A DNA stretch of 64,000 bases from Chloroflexota bacterium (GTDB lineage: Bacteria > Chloroflexota > Dormibacteria > Dormibacterales > Dormibacteraceae), in the NCBI GenBank assembly GCA_005882135.1, contig VBDR01000036.1, forward strand, positions 21,519 through 85,518, read 5' to 3'. The translations under genes were made by a program, and so were the position numbers. A model generated the notes under the pieces. That model was not told where the DNA came from. It searched no databases and saw only the letters and a list, made by a program, of their open reading frames with translations. Positions 31,834-41,771 of this stretch are shown here, in pieces; position 1 is the first letter of the stretch, and each line of letters opens with the position of its first letter.

Positions 31834-34270
31834 TCAGCCGGTCGGGGACGTAGATGACCTTCGACGGCCCCTTGCCGTCGAGGGCCGCGCGCACCTTCTC
31901 GCTGGCAAGCGCCGCCTTCAACGCGTCGGCTTCCGAGAGACCGGCATCGACCTCCAGCCGATCACGCAGCTTGCCGCCCACCTGCACGACCAGGACGACC
32001 TTCGGCTCGGCGGCCTCGGCCTGGTCAAAGGAGGGCCAGGAGGCGTCCGCCAGCAGGCCCTTCTCGCCCAGCCTCTCCCACATCTCCTCACCGAGGTGAG
32101 GCGCGAGCGGGTTGAGCAGCTTGATGAGCGTGCGCACCGAGGCGTCCCACTCGGCGTCGCGCTTACCACCTTCCTGCAGGTAGTCCTGCATCGCGTTTGC
32201 AAGCTCCATCAGAAAGGCGACGGCGGTGTTGAACCGCAGCTCGTCGTAATGGTCCGTAACTCTGCCCACGGTCTGAGCGACCTTACGCCGCAAGACGGTC
32301 GCGTCCACCTTCGCGACCGAACCTCCCCCATCGTCGACGATCGACTCCGGCTCCAGCACCAGCCGCCACACACGCTGCAGAAACTTGACAACCCCGTTTA
32401 GCCCGGCCTCGGTCCACTCGACGTCCTCTTCGGGCGGGCCGATGAACATCTCGTAGATCCGGCCTGCGTCCGCGCCCTGCGCCCCCGCGAGCTCGTCGAT
32501 CGAGACTCCGTTGCCCAGCGACTTCGACATCACCTGCCCGAAGCGCTTGACCATGCCCTGGTTGAACAGGCGCATGAACGGTTCAGTGACCTGCACCAGG
32601 TCCGCGTCGTACAGCACTTTGGTGAAGAAGCGCGAGTACAGAAGGTGGAGGATCGCGTGCTCGACACCTCCGGTGTACTGGTCGACGGGCATCCAGTGGT
32701 TGGCCAGCTCGGGATCGAAAGGCTCGGTCGTATCGTGCGGGCTGGCGTAGCGCAGGAAGTACCAGGACGAGTCGATGAACGTGTCCATCGTGTCGGTCTC
32801 CCGCCGAGCCTCCTCGCCGCCGATCGGACATGTGGTCCGGTACCAATCCGGCTGCTCGGAGAGGGGTTTGTACTCGGCGGGCAGCTCAACCGGCAGCTGG
32901 TCCAGCGGTACGGGCACGATGCCGTGATTCGGGCAGTAGACGACAGGGATCGGCGCGCCCCAATACCGCTGACGCGAGATCAGCCAGTCCCTTAGCCGGT
33001 ACTTGACCGCGCGCTTGCCGATCCCCTTGGCCTCGAGCCAGTCGCAGATCCGGTCGAACGCAACGGCTGAGTCCAGCCCGTTGAACTCGCCGCTGTTCAC
33101 CATCACGCCCGGCCCGAGGTACGCCTCGCGCAGCCGGCCCTGGGAACCCGTTGGGGGCGCTATCACCTCACGAATCGCGAGGTCATACCGGCGCGCGAAC
33201 TCGAAGTCGCGCTCGTCATGCGCGGGCACGGCCATGATCGCGCCCGTGCCGTATGTGACCAGGACATAGTCCGCAACCCAGATCGGGATCCTCTCGCCGT
33301 TGAGCGGATTGATCGCGAAACCGCCGGTCGCAACTCCCGTCTTTTCGCGCTCGGTCGACATGCGCTCGATCTCGGTCTCCTTGCGCGCCTTCTCGACGTA
33401 CTCGCGCACCCGGGCTCGATGCTTTTCCGTCGTCACGCGCTCGACCAGCGAGTGCTCCGGGGCCAGGACCATGAACGTCGCTCCGAACAAAGTGTCCGGT
33501 CGCGTCGTATAGACGCGCACCGACTCGTCAGGCATCCCATCGACGGGAAAGTCGACCTCGGCGCCCATGCTGCGACCGATCCAGTTGGTCTGCATGACGC
33601 GGACCTTGTGCGGCCACTTGTCGAGCAGGGCGATGTCGTCGAGCAGCCGGTCTGCATAGTCGGTGATCTTCAAGAACCACTGCTCCAGGTCGCGCTTCTC
33701 GACCTCCACGTCGGGATGCCGCCAGCAGCGCCCGTTGATCACCTGCTCGTTGGCGAGCACGGTCTTGTCGACCGGGCACCAGTTGACCGGCGCCATCGCG
33801 CGATACGCCAGACCGCGTTCCAGCATCAGCAGGAACAGCCACTGCGTCCACCGGTAGTAGTCCGGCTCGCAGCTGGTCACCTCGCGGTCCCAGTCGTAGA
33901 GGATTCCTGCCATCGTCAGCTCGCGCTTACCTTTCGCGATGTTTTCGAGGGTCCAGGTCCGGGGATGCAGATTGCCGCGCTTCATCGCCGCGTTCTCGGC
34001 TGGCAGGCCAAAGGCATCCCACCCAAACGGATGCAGAACCTCGAACCCCTGCATGCGCTTCATGCGCGCGAGCACATCGCCCATCACATAGTTGCGTAGG
34101 TGTCCGACCGTGAGGTCCCCCGACGGATAGGGATACATGACGAGGTCGTAGAACTTCGGCTTCGGGGAGCTGTCGTCGGCTTTCATGATCCCGCGCTCGG
34201 CCCAGACCCGCTGCCATTTCGGCTCGATCTCCTGGGGAACGTACGCGCTACGGCGGGGACGCCTCGACAT
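31817..34270 (-). CDS. leuS: Leucyl-tRNA synthetase
   Basis: [40 protein letters not shown] (HIGH region); KSLGNGVS-type MSKSLGNGV motif. Confidence 0.97.
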   Translation of the reverse strand: MSRRPRRSAYVPQEIEPKWQRVWAERGIMKADDSSPKPKFYDLVMYPYPSGDLTVGHLRNYVMGDVLARMKRMQGFEVLHPFGWDAFGLPAENAAMKRGNLHPRTWTLENIAKGKRELTMAGILYDWDREVTSCEPDYYRWTQWLFLLMLERGLAYRAMAPVNWCPVDKTVLANEQVINGRCWRHPDVEVEKRDLEQWFLKITDYADRLLDDIALLDKWPHKVRVMQTNWIGRSMGAEVDFPVDGMPDESVRVYTTRPDTLFGATFMVLAPEHSLVERVTTEKHRARVREYVEKARKETEIERMSTEREKTGVATGGFAINPLNGERIPIWVADYVLVTYGTGAIMAVPAHDERDFEFARRYDLAIREVIAPPTGSQGRLREAYLGPGVMVNSGEFNGLDSAVAFDRICDWLEAKGIGKRAVKYRLRDWLISRQRYWGAPIPVVYCPNHGIVPVPLDQLPVELPAEYKPLSEQPDWYRTTCPIGGEEARRETDTMDTFIDSSWYFLRYASPHDTTEPFDPELANHWMPVDQYTGGVEHAILHLLYSRFFTKVLYDADLVQVTEPFMRLFNQGMVKRFGQVMSKSLGNGVSIDELAGAQGADAGRIYEMFIGPPEEDVEWTEAGLNGVVKFLQRVWRLVLEPESIVDDGGGSVAKVDATVLRRKVAQTVGRVTDHYDELRFNTAVAFLMELANAMQDYLQEGGKRDAEWDASVRTLIKLLNPLAPHLGEEMWERLGEKGLLADASWPSFDQAEAAEPKVVLVVQVGGKLRDRLEVDAGLSEADALKAALASEKVRAALDGKGPSKVIYVPDRLINLVP

Positions 34271-35096
34271 GGGGTTCAAATTTTAGGGATGCGAGTTCGT
34301 GACCCACGATCGCGGCCAGGAGCAGGGCCGCACCCGCCGCCTGCAAGACTCCCAAACGCTGGCCCGCCAGAACGACGGCTGCCACCAGCGCCCAGGCCGG
34401 TTCCGTGACGAGGATCAATGCCGTGCGGTTGGCGCTGATGCGTGCCTGGACCCAGGTCTGGATGAAGTAGCCGAACGCCGACGCGAACACGCCGGTGACG
34501 GCGATCGCGAACCAAACCGAGCCATTGGGCGGCCGCAGTGACCAGGTCCCACCAGCGCTGAACAAGAGCGCGCACATTCCCATCTGCACCATCGCCAGGG
34601 GCGCCGAAGGGGTGCCCGGCGACCACCGGCCCAAGAGCACGATGTGCAGAGCGAAGAGGACCGCGCACACAAGGACCAGCACATCGCCGACGTTCATGCC
34701 AAACGAGCCGCCGGTCAGCAGCAAAAGGCCGGCAAACGAGATGACGACAGCCGACCATGTCCACCAGTGGATGGGAGCGCCGAACAGCCGGTTGATCACC
34801 GGCGTCAAGACGACGAATAAGCCCGTGATCAACCCCGCGTTGCCTGGGCTCGTGATGGCAAGCCCCGCTGTCTGGGTCAGATAGCCCCCTGCGAGCGCCA
34901 CCCCAATCACCGCGCCGATCCGCAGCTCTCGGCGCGTTGGAAGGCGATGCACCAGCACCACCAGCACCACCAGTGCCAGCAGGAATCGGATCTCCAGGAA
35001 CGGCAGCGTCGGATACTGTGTGATTGCGTCCTTCACCAGGACGAAGGTCCAGCCCCAGACCGCGGTGACCAACAGCAACAAGAGGACGTAGATCAA
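34248..35096 (-). CDS. DMT-family (EamA) transporter
   Basis: About 10 hydrophobic segments; [20 protein letters not shown] and [14 protein letters not shown] typical of EamA repeats. TTG start. Confidence 0.88.
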   Translation of the reverse strand: MIYVLLLLLVTAVWGWTFVLVKDAITQYPTLPFLEIRFLLALVVLVVLVHRLPTRRELRIGAVIGVALAGGYLTQTAGLAITSPGNAGLITGLFVVLTPVINRLFGAPIHWWTWSAVVISFAGLLLLTGGSFGMNVGDVLVLVCAVLFALHIVLLGRWSPGTPSAPLAMVQMGMCALLFSAGGTWSLRPPNGSVWFAIAVTGVFASAFGYFIQTWVQARISANRTALILVTEPAWALVAAVVLAGQRLGVLQAAGAALLLAAIVGHELASLKFEPHVEASPP

Positions 35097-35581
35097 TGGA
35101 TCGACTCTGGGCGCCCTGGCGGATGGAGTACATCGCCGGCGAGCAGCGACCCGGATGCCTGTTCTGCCGCGTGATCGAGCATCCCGACGACCCCGACGCG
35201 GGGCTGGTGGTGTGGCGGCCCCAGGGGGCGATCGTGATGCTGAACAAATTTCCGTATAACCCCGGCCACGCCATGGTGGCGCCGATCGCGCACAAAGCGA
35301 GCCTCGAGGATCTTGACGACGCCGAGACCACAGAACTCATGCGCGCCGTGCGCCGCACCATCGGCGTCCTCAACAAGACGATGACTCCCGATGGCCTCAA
35401 CGCGGGCGTGAACATCGGACGCGCGGCCGGGGCCGGGATTCCCGACCACGTTCACTTTCACATCGTGCCGCGGTGGAACGGCGACACCAACTTCATGGCC
35501 GTGATCGACGACGTGAAGATCGTCAACGAGGCGCTGGGTCAGACCGCGGAAAAGCTCAAGCGGGCGTTCGCCGCCACGTAA
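35096..35581 (+). CDS. HIT-family hydrolase / AP4A phosphorylase-like
   Basis: [57 protein letters not shown]. Confidence 0.95.
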   Translation: MDRLWAPWRMEYIAGEQRPGCLFCRVIEHPDDPDAGLVVWRPQGAIVMLNKFPYNPGHAMVAPIAHKASLEDLDDAETTELMRAVRRTIGVLNKTMTPDGLNAGVNIGRAAGAGIPDHVHFHIVPRWNGDTNFMAVIDDVKIVNEALGQTAEKLKRAFAAT

Positions 35582-37031
35582 GGCGGCCGCCCGCGACCGT
35601 CGCCACGACCCCGCCATCGTCGACGACGGTCATGTCACAGAGCTTCCGTGGGCGCAGCGCTCCCAGCTCCGATTCCATGCCGGCGGCGTAAGCGGCGCCC
35701 GCCGTGTACGCGCGCAAGGCGGAGGCTCGCGTCAGGGCCAGCTCGGGATGCCACCGTGCGCGCCGTCTCCACGCCGTCGCGGCCTCGATCCCGGCCAGCG
35801 GGTCCGCCGTCTCCACCGGCGAATCGGACCCAAAGGCGAGGCGAACGCCGGCTTCTTCGAGCGCCCGCCACGCGTACGCCTGCTTGGTGACCCCGGGCCA
35901 CATGGCGTCAGCAAGCTCCCGATCGGCGATGGCGTGGATCGGCTGCATCGAGGCTATCACGCCGATCCGCGCCATCCGGACTATGTCCTTGGGGTGCACA
36001 CACTGCGCGTGCTCGATGCGCGGTCGCCACATCGGCCAGGCGTTGCGGTGCGGCGCCAGCGCGTCGAGCGCTCGCCGCACGGCGGCATCGCCGATCGCGT
36101 GGAGGCACACGTTCAGCTCCGCGCGGGCACAACGCTGCACCAGATCGGCCAAGGCGTCCTGGGTTAGGCGTGCGACCCCGGATCCGTCCAGCATCTCAGC
36201 CGTACGGCTGCCCAGGGATCCGTCGAGGAAAGCCTTCACGCCCCAAACGCGCAGCCAGGGATCGCCCCAACCCGAACGTATCCCCATCCGCTCGGCGTGT
36301 GGGAGGTCGGCGAGCGGAAGGTTGTAGGAGACCCGGACGGGCAACGCCCCAGAGGCACGAAGGCGCTGCAGCGACGCCAGGGTGCCCGCGCTGTCCATCG
36401 AGTGCACCGACGTGAGACCAAACCTGGCGAGGTCGCCGAGTACGGCGACCATCGCGGCGTCGAGATCGGGATCCGCCGGCCGTGGCAGCACGCTCGAAAC
36501 GATCTGCATCGCGGTCTCGAGCAGGATCCCCGACGGCTCGCCGTGGTCGTCGCGGACGATCCGACCGCCGGGCGGATCCTCGGTCGAGCTGGAGATGCCG
36601 GCCGCGCGCAGCGCCTCGCTCGATACCCACGCCGAGTGCCCGTCCTTCCGCAGCATGTACGCCGGCCTGCCTGCGACCGCGGCGTCCAGCTGTTGGCGGG
36701 TCGGGAAGGCCGGCTCCGGCCAGGCGTCGTTGTACCAGCCCGATCCCATGACCCAGGCGCCCTTCGGGAGCTCCTTCGCCCGTTGCCTGATCCGGGCGGA
36801 GGCGTCCCGCAGGTCGGTGGCGCCGGACAGGTCGACGGTCAGCTTGCGGTCCGCGAGTCCCTCGAGGTGGATGTGGGAATCGATAAGGCCCGGCCGGGCG
36901 ACGCCACGGAGCCGCACGACCTCCGCCCTCCGTCCCGCTGCCGGCCGCGCCCGTGCCCCGACGGCGATGATCCGTCCGTCAAACGCCGCCACCTCCGGCT
37001 TGCATCCGGAGTACAGAACCGGCTGAATCAA
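35556..37031 (-). CDS. Amidohydrolase family 3 protein (YtcJ-like)
   Basis: GVARPGLIDSHIHLEGLADRKLTVDLSGATDLRDA; RIEHAQCVHPKDIVRMARIGVIASMQPIHA; FGSDSPVETADPLAGI. TTG start overlaps the TGA of the upstream gene. Confidence 0.9.
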   Translation of the reverse strand: MIQPVLYSGCKPEVAAFDGRIIAVGARARPAAGRRAEVVRLRGVARPGLIDSHIHLEGLADRKLTVDLSGATDLRDASARIRQRAKELPKGAWVMGSGWYNDAWPEPAFPTRQQLDAAVAGRPAYMLRKDGHSAWVSSEALRAAGISSSTEDPPGGRIVRDDHGEPSGILLETAMQIVSSVLPRPADPDLDAAMVAVLGDLARFGLTSVHSMDSAGTLASLQRLRASGALPVRVSYNLPLADLPHAERMGIRSGWGDPWLRVWGVKAFLDGSLGSRTAEMLDGSGVARLTQDALADLVQRCARAELNVCLHAIGDAAVRRALDALAPHRNAWPMWRPRIEHAQCVHPKDIVRMARIGVIASMQPIHAIADRELADAMWPGVTKQAYAWRALEEAGVRLAFGSDSPVETADPLAGIEAATAWRRRARWHPELALTRASALRAYTAGAAYAAGMESELGALRPRKLCDMTVVDDGGVVATVAGGRLTWRRTPA

Positions 37032-38161
37032 AGACCGTACGACTTGGCGATGATCTCCTTCATGATCTCGTCGGTACCCGCACCGATCCGCGCCAGCCGG
37101 GCGTCGCGCCACGCCCGCTCAACCGGAAACTCGCGCATGTAACCGTGGCCGCCGAGGATCTGGATCGCGTCGTCCGCGACCTCGCAGGCGACCTGCGTCG
37201 CCAGCAGCTTGGCCTGTGAGATCTCGCGCACCGGGTACTCGCCATCGCCCCAGCGCTTGGCCGTCTCATAAACGAGGGCCCGCGCGGCCGAGATCTTCGT
37301 GCCCATATCGACGAGCTTGTGCTTGATCACCTGGAAATTCGAGATCGGCTGGCCGAAGGCCATCCGGTTGCGCGCGTACTCCATCGTGTACTCGAAGACA
37401 TGGTTCGCCCCGGCGACGGCCCCGGCGGCCGTGATCATGCGCTCGCCCTGAAGCTCCCACATCAGGTGCTTGAAGCCCTCACCCTCCTCCCCAATCAGGT
37501 TCGAAGCAGGAACGTGGCAGTCCTCGAACAGCAGCTCGGCGGTGTCAGACGAATGCATGCCAAGCTTTTTCAGCGTCCGTGAGACCTCGAATCCGGGCGT
37601 CCCCTTTTCGATGACGAGCAGGTTGTAACCCGAGTGGCCTCGCTCGCGCTCGCCCTTGGTGACGACCAACGCCCAGTGACACCGGGCGCCGTTGGTGATG
37701 AACGTCTTGCGGCCGTTGACGATGAACTCGTCGCCGAATCGCCGAGCCACCGTTGTGATGCCGGCCACGTCCGAGCCCGCGTCGGGCTCTGTGATGGCGA
37801 TCGCCGCGATCTGCTCGCCCCGGATCGCAGGAGCCAACCAGCGCCGCTTCTGGTCCTCGGTCCCGAACTTGAATACAGGTGGCGTGGCCATCTCGGTCTG
37901 CACCGCGACTGCCATGCCAAGGCCGCCGCTACCGACCCGCGCCAGCTCCTCAGACAGCACCACGGCCGAGAAGTAGTCGCCGCCCTGGCCGCCGTATTCC
38001 GGCGGATAGCGCAGCCCCAGGAAGCCCAGCTCGCCGAGCCGCTGGAAGATCGAGTCCGGGAAGGTCTTCTCCTCCCACTCCTCGAGGTGCGGCTGGACCT
38101 CTTTCTCGAGGAACTTGCGGATGTGGAGGCGGAGTTCCTCATGGGCGTCGGTGAAGTACAT
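37028..38161 (-). CDS. Acyl-CoA dehydrogenase
   Basis: AIAITEPDAGSDVAGITTVARRFGDEFIVNGRKTFITNGARC; IQILGGHGYMREFPVERAWRDARLARIGAGTDEIMKEIIAKSYGL. Confidence 0.96.
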   Translation of the reverse strand: MYFTDAHEELRLHIRKFLEKEVQPHLEEWEEKTFPDSIFQRLGELGFLGLRYPPEYGGQGGDYFSAVVLSEELARVGSGGLGMAVAVQTEMATPPVFKFGTEDQKRRWLAPAIRGEQIAAIAITEPDAGSDVAGITTVARRFGDEFIVNGRKTFITNGARCHWALVVTKGERERGHSGYNLLVIEKGTPGFEVSRTLKKLGMHSSDTAELLFEDCHVPASNLIGEEGEGFKHLMWELQGERMITAAGAVAGANHVFEYTMEYARNRMAFGQPISNFQVIKHKLVDMGTKISAARALVYETAKRWGDGEYPVREISQAKLLATQVACEVADDAIQILGGHGYMREFPVERAWRDARLARIGAGTDEIMKEIIAKSYGL

Positions 38162-38254
38162 CGGCAAGGAGTGTAGGGCGACCGCAACTCGGCTTACGGT
38201 ATGATTCGCGGCCGAACCTCTAACCGGTAGATCAAACGCGCACTGGGAGTTGGA

Positions 38255-38353
38255 TTGGGCTCAGTCATCAAGAAGCGGCGCAAGAAGATGCGCAAGCACA
38301 AGCACAAGAAGATGCTGAAGAAGACCCGTTGGGCACGACGGGCGCACGCCTAG
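38255..38353 (+). CDS. bS22-like / AURKAIP1-COX24-domain mini ribosomal protein (32 aa)
   Basis: TTG-started ORF: (M)[33 protein letters not shown] GGGAG just upstream. Near-identical N-terminus to the mycobacterial bS22 sequence as I recall it. Too short for the ORF track. Confidence 0.88.
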   Translation: [32 protein letters not shown]

Positions 38354-38385
38354 GCCCCGAGGCCAGGGATTAGGATTAGCCCGGC

Positions 38386-39033
38386 ATGGGTTGGTGGATC
38401 CTCGTGGCGATCGTCGTCCTGGTCGTCCTTTGGCTGGTCTTCACCTACAACGGCCTGATCTCGGCCCGGAACAGAACCCAGGAGGCGTGGTCCGAGATCG
38501 ATGTCGAGCTCAAGCGCCGGCATGACCTGATCCCGAACCTGGTCAACACGGTGCAGGGGTACATGGGCCATGAGCGGGGCACGCTCGAGGCGGTGACCAA
38601 CGCACGCGCTAACGCCGTCGCCGCCGGCGCGACAGGCGACCCGGCCAAGATCGGACAGGCGGAGAACATGCTGTCCCAGAGCCTGCGGAGCCTGTTCGCG
38701 GTGTCGGAGAACTATCCCGACCTGAAGGCGATCTCCGCGTTCACTAACCTGCAGGAGAACCTGACCGCGACCGAGGACAAGCTCGAGTTCTCCCGCCGCT
38801 TCTACAACGGCAACGTGCGCGACTACAACATCAAGCTGCAGACCCTCCCGACCTCGCTCATCGCCGGCGTCCTCGGTTTCAAGCCGTTCGGCTTCTTCCA
38901 GGCGGACGAGGGCGATCGCACGGTGCCACAGGTCAGCTTCGGCAACGTTCCGCCCGCGAGCACGCTTCCGCCGGCGGCAGGCCCGGGCGGGCCTCCCGGC
39001 CCCGGCTCCGCGGGACCCCCACCCCAGAGCTAG
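38386..39033 (+). CDS. LemA family protein
   Basis: TYNGLISARNRTQEAWSEIDVELKRRHDLIPNLVNTVQGYMGHERGTLEAVTNARA. Confidence 0.95.
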   Translation: MGWWILVAIVVLVVLWLVFTYNGLISARNRTQEAWSEIDVELKRRHDLIPNLVNTVQGYMGHERGTLEAVTNARANAVAAGATGDPAKIGQAENMLSQSLRSLFAVSENYPDLKAISAFTNLQENLTATEDKLEFSRRFYNGNVRDYNIKLQTLPTSLIAGVLGFKPFGFFQADEGDRTVPQVSFGNVPPASTLPPAAGPGGPPGPGSAGPPPQS

Positions 39034-39043
39034 CGAGAGAGCT

Positions 39044-39086
39044 CCTCCCCGTTCATGGGGAGGCGGCGCCCAAGGCGCCGGAGGGG
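39044..39086 (-). repeat. Dispersed 43-bp element, copy R4
   Basis: Reverse strand CCCCTCCGGCGCCTTGGGCGCCGCCTCCCCATGAACGGGGAGG; fills the convergent lemA/PLD intergenic gap. Confidence 0.85.
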
Positions 39087-40112
39087 CTACGCGCGGGACC
39101 TCGCCCAGTCCGACTCAAAGCGGTTCGCGTAAGCCTGCACAGCCCCGGCATCGGCCGTTTCAATGTCGAGCTCGTGATTGACGCCCAAGCCGCTGAGCGT
39201 CCAGTTCGCCGAGCCAAGCACGAGCTCGGCGTCGAAGAGCCCGATCTTGGCGTGGAGGAGCACGCCTATGGGGACCGGATACCACCGCACCTCGACCCCG
39301 CCCGCCCGCAGCACGGCGAACGCGTGGAGGTTGTAGGACTGGTTGGGGTCGAGCACGACCCGGACGTCGGCGCCGCGGTGGTGCGCCACGACCAGCCCGG
39401 CGATGACCTCGGCGTCCGTGAGCGTGTAGACCTCCGCCAAGACTCGACGCACGGCGCGGCCAAGCCCGTGCGCGAGCATGCGGCGGATCTCGGCGCCGGG
39501 CGCGGTCTGCGCCACTGCCCCCGCCTGCGCCGGCACCGGCGACGGATGCCCCCCGGCGAGGGCCCAGTCCTGCTCGAAGATGCGGACCAGCCGATCAACA
39601 TCGACTGTGACCTCGGTCTCCAGGACGTAGTCGTGGTTGCGCTCGCTGTGCGCTCCCCAGTTCATGCCGCCGACCGCGGCCTCGCCATCGGCGACGAGGA
39701 GCTTGACGTGGTCGATCTGATGGCGTGCGTCGTCGACGGGGTACGCACGCTCAGGCACGCCCAACGAGTCGAGCTGCTGCACCGCTTTTCGGCTCGCCGT
39801 CACGGTTGGATCGGTGACGACGCGCACGTCAACACCGCGTGCCTCCGCGGTGCTGAGCCCCTCCACCACATCGGGCCGCCCAAGCTCATACATCTCGACC
39901 AGCAGCCGGCGCTCGGCCGAGCCGAGCAGCCGGCCGACCAGGGTGAAGATGCCGGCATCCTGCCAGAGCCGTACCTCGCCCGCGGCGAGCTTGCGGGCGG
40001 CATCACGAGGCCCCACCCCAGCTTCGCCGGACCTCCCCATGAATGGGGAGGAGGCCGGGCTCGAGCAGCCGCCGAGGGAGAGGAGGAAGAGCAGGCAGAC
40101 CACTCGAACCAC
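39087..40112 (-). CDS. Phospholipase D-like (HKD) lipoprotein
   Basis: VCLLFLLSLGGCSSP lipobox; two PLD-type repeats (DHVKLLVADGEAAVGGMNWG; LLHAKIGLFDAELVLGSANW). Confidence 0.88.
   Translation of the reverse strand: MVRVVCLLFLLSLGGCSSPASSPFMGRSGEAGVGPRDAARKLAAGEVRLWQDAGIFTLVGRLLGSAERRLLVEMYELGRPDVVEGLSTAEARGVDVRVVTDPTVTASRKAVQQLDSLGVPERAYPVDDARHQIDHVKLLVADGEAAVGGMNWGAHSERNHDYVLETEVTVDVDRLVRIFEQDWALAGGHPSPVPAQAGAVAQTAPGAEIRRMLAHGLGRAVRRVLAEVYTLTDAEVIAGLVVAHHRGADVRVVLDPNQSYNLHAFAVLRAGGVEVRWYPVPIGVLLHAKIGLFDAELVLGSANWTLSGLGVNHELDIETADAGAVQAYANRFESDWARSRA
40011..40051 (+). repeat. Dispersed element, copy R5, inside the PLD-like lipoprotein CDS
   Basis: CCCCACCCCAGCTTCGCCGGACCTCCCCATGAATGGGGAGG, the same 9-bp-arm palindrome as R1. 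Confidence 0.75.
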
Positions 40113-40175
40113 AGCGGGCGAAAACTACGCCGGACAGATTCGTCCGCCAACCCCGCCTGTTAACGGCACAAAAAG

Positions 40176-40946
40176 CTAGATGGTCTCCACTCGCATGCCA
40201 GGGCGCGCGCCCAGCAGCCGGTCCGCGCGCGATTCGCGGACGCCGACCTCGAGGTATCCCATGCTGCCGACGTACACAAACGGCTCGCCGGGCCTCGCCT
40301 CTGAATATGTCTTGGCCGTCGCGCTGATGTCATGGCCGTGGATGCGCAGCCGCCGCACCGGCGGCTTGAGATTGGTGACCAGGTTGCCAAACCCGTCTGT
40401 CCACAGCACGCGCGGGCCAGTGTCGGGCAGCGCGACTGGCGGATCCGTCTTCGGGCCGAGGGATTCGAGCGGCACGCCTGAGGCGAGGGCCGCCGCAGCC
40501 GGGGCGAACACGTCGCGTCCCTCAAACGTGGGCGCGCCTCGAGGCGCCAGCTCGTGCACCGCCTGCACACCGACCTCGTCGATCACGATCGCGAAAAGCC
40601 CGTTGTCGGGGCCGATGTAGAAGCGCCCGCCGGCCTCCACGATCAGGCGCCGGCGCGTGCTCCCCACCCCCGGATCGACCACCGCAAGGTGCACGGAGCC
40701 GCCGCCGAAGTGGCGCGTGCCCGCGAAAAGCATGAACGCGCCCGCCGAGACATCGAATCGCGGCACCTCATGCGACACGTCGACCAGCACCGCGCTGGGA
40801 CAGCCGGCGAGAACGACGCCTTTCATCGCCGCGACGAGTGGAGAGCCGGATCCGAAATCGGTCGTGAAAGTGACGACCGGCGGTGCGGTTGAACCGCTAC
40901 CAGTACCTCGTTTCTTTCCAGGGGTCTGCTTCGTCGTGATAGCCAC
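40176..40946 (-). CDS. SAM hydroxide adenosyltransferase family protein (DUF62)
   Basis: VTFTTDFGSGSPLVAAMKGVVLAGCPSAVLVDVSHEVPRFDVSAGAFML; VDPGVGSTRR; IGPDNGLFAIVI; FEGRDVFAPAAAAL. Confidence 0.92.
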   Translation of the reverse strand: MAITTKQTPGKKRGTGSGSTAPPVVTFTTDFGSGSPLVAAMKGVVLAGCPSAVLVDVSHEVPRFDVSAGAFMLFAGTRHFGGGSVHLAVVDPGVGSTRRRLIVEAGGRFYIGPDNGLFAIVIDEVGVQAVHELAPRGAPTFEGRDVFAPAAAALASGVPLESLGPKTDPPVALPDTGPRVLWTDGFGNLVTNLKPPVRRLRIHGHDISATAKTYSEARPGEPFVYVGSMGYLEVGVRESRADRLLGARPGMRVETI

Positions 40947-41502
40947 GTTGCTCCCAGAAACCTAGCCGGTTGCGCTGCATGAACTCTAGCCCGCGCAACC
41001 ACTTCGCCGACTTCCAGAAGTATTTCGAGGGCACAAACAGGCGCAGCGGCCAGCCGTGGTCGGGGGTGAGGTCGTACCCATTCCACGCGTAGCACAGCAG
41101 GTTGTCCTCACCGTCCAGCACGCTCAGCGGCACCGACGTCGTGTACCCGTACTCGCAGTGCGCCATCACGTACCTGGCTTCGGGTTTCGGTTGGACGCGG
41201 TCGAGGATCTCGCGGATAGGGACTCCGGTCCACCTGTCCCCGAGCCGGCTCCAACCGGTGACGCAGTGGATGTCGGCGACCACCTCCTTGGATGGGAGCG
41301 CGCGCAGCTCGCCGTAGTCAAGCGTCAGCTCGTTCTCGACCGCTCCGAAAACCTTGAAGTCCCACTTCGTGACGTCGCTGTTGGGCACCGGGCCGAAATG
41401 AAGGAGTGGCCAGCGGTCGGGCGCGGTGAGCGTCTGACCGGGCGGGATGCGAGCCGGATCGACGCCTTCCGGCACGCGCTTGCTTTTGAAGAACGAGGCC
41501 AC
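40897..41502 (-). CDS. Sulfite oxidase-like molybdopterin-dependent oxidoreductase
   Basis: DIHCVTGWSRLGDRWTGVPIREIL; GYTTSVPLSVLDGEDNLLCYAWNG; PDHGWPLRLFVPSKYFWKSAKWLRGLEF. GTG start. Confidence 0.93.
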   Translation of the reverse strand: MASFFKSKRVPEGVDPARIPPGQTLTAPDRWPLLHFGPVPNSDVTKWDFKVFGAVENELTLDYGELRALPSKEVVADIHCVTGWSRLGDRWTGVPIREILDRVQPKPEARYVMAHCEYGYTTSVPLSVLDGEDNLLCYAWNGYDLTPDHGWPLRLFVPSKYFWKSAKWLRGLEFMQRNRLGFWEQRGYHDEADPWKETRYW

Positions 41503-41582
41503 TGGAGGCGAGTATAGGAATCAAACGGGACCGACTAAGGCCGCGGGTATACTGGCCCTTCGGCGCCCTCACGTGATTCCGT

Positions 41583-41655
41583 GGGCCCGTAGCTCAGCTG
41601 GGAGAGCGCGTGAATCGCACTCACGAGGCCAGGGGTTCGAATCCCCTCGGGTCCA
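41583..41655 (+). tRNA. tRNA-Ala(CGC)
   Basis: GGGCCCGTAGCTCAGCTGGGAGAGC...CGTGA-ATCGCAC-TCACG...AGGGGTTCGAATCCCCTCGGGTCCA cloverleaf. Confidence 0.95.
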
Positions 41656-41771
41656 CTCTTGTCACCTCTCACGACATCGCCGACGTGGACGCCTTGCTTC
41701 AAAACATCGTAGACAGGCCACCTGCCGTGGAGCGGCTAGCAGCTCCGGCGTGACGCAACGGCCTCGAGAGG

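Noticed and set aside
31817-35096. Possible T-box upstream of leuS (also considered for glyS)
   Set aside because: leuS overlaps the upstream gene and has a leaderless-type -10; no T-box sequence or space. The short gap upstream of glyS also shows none.
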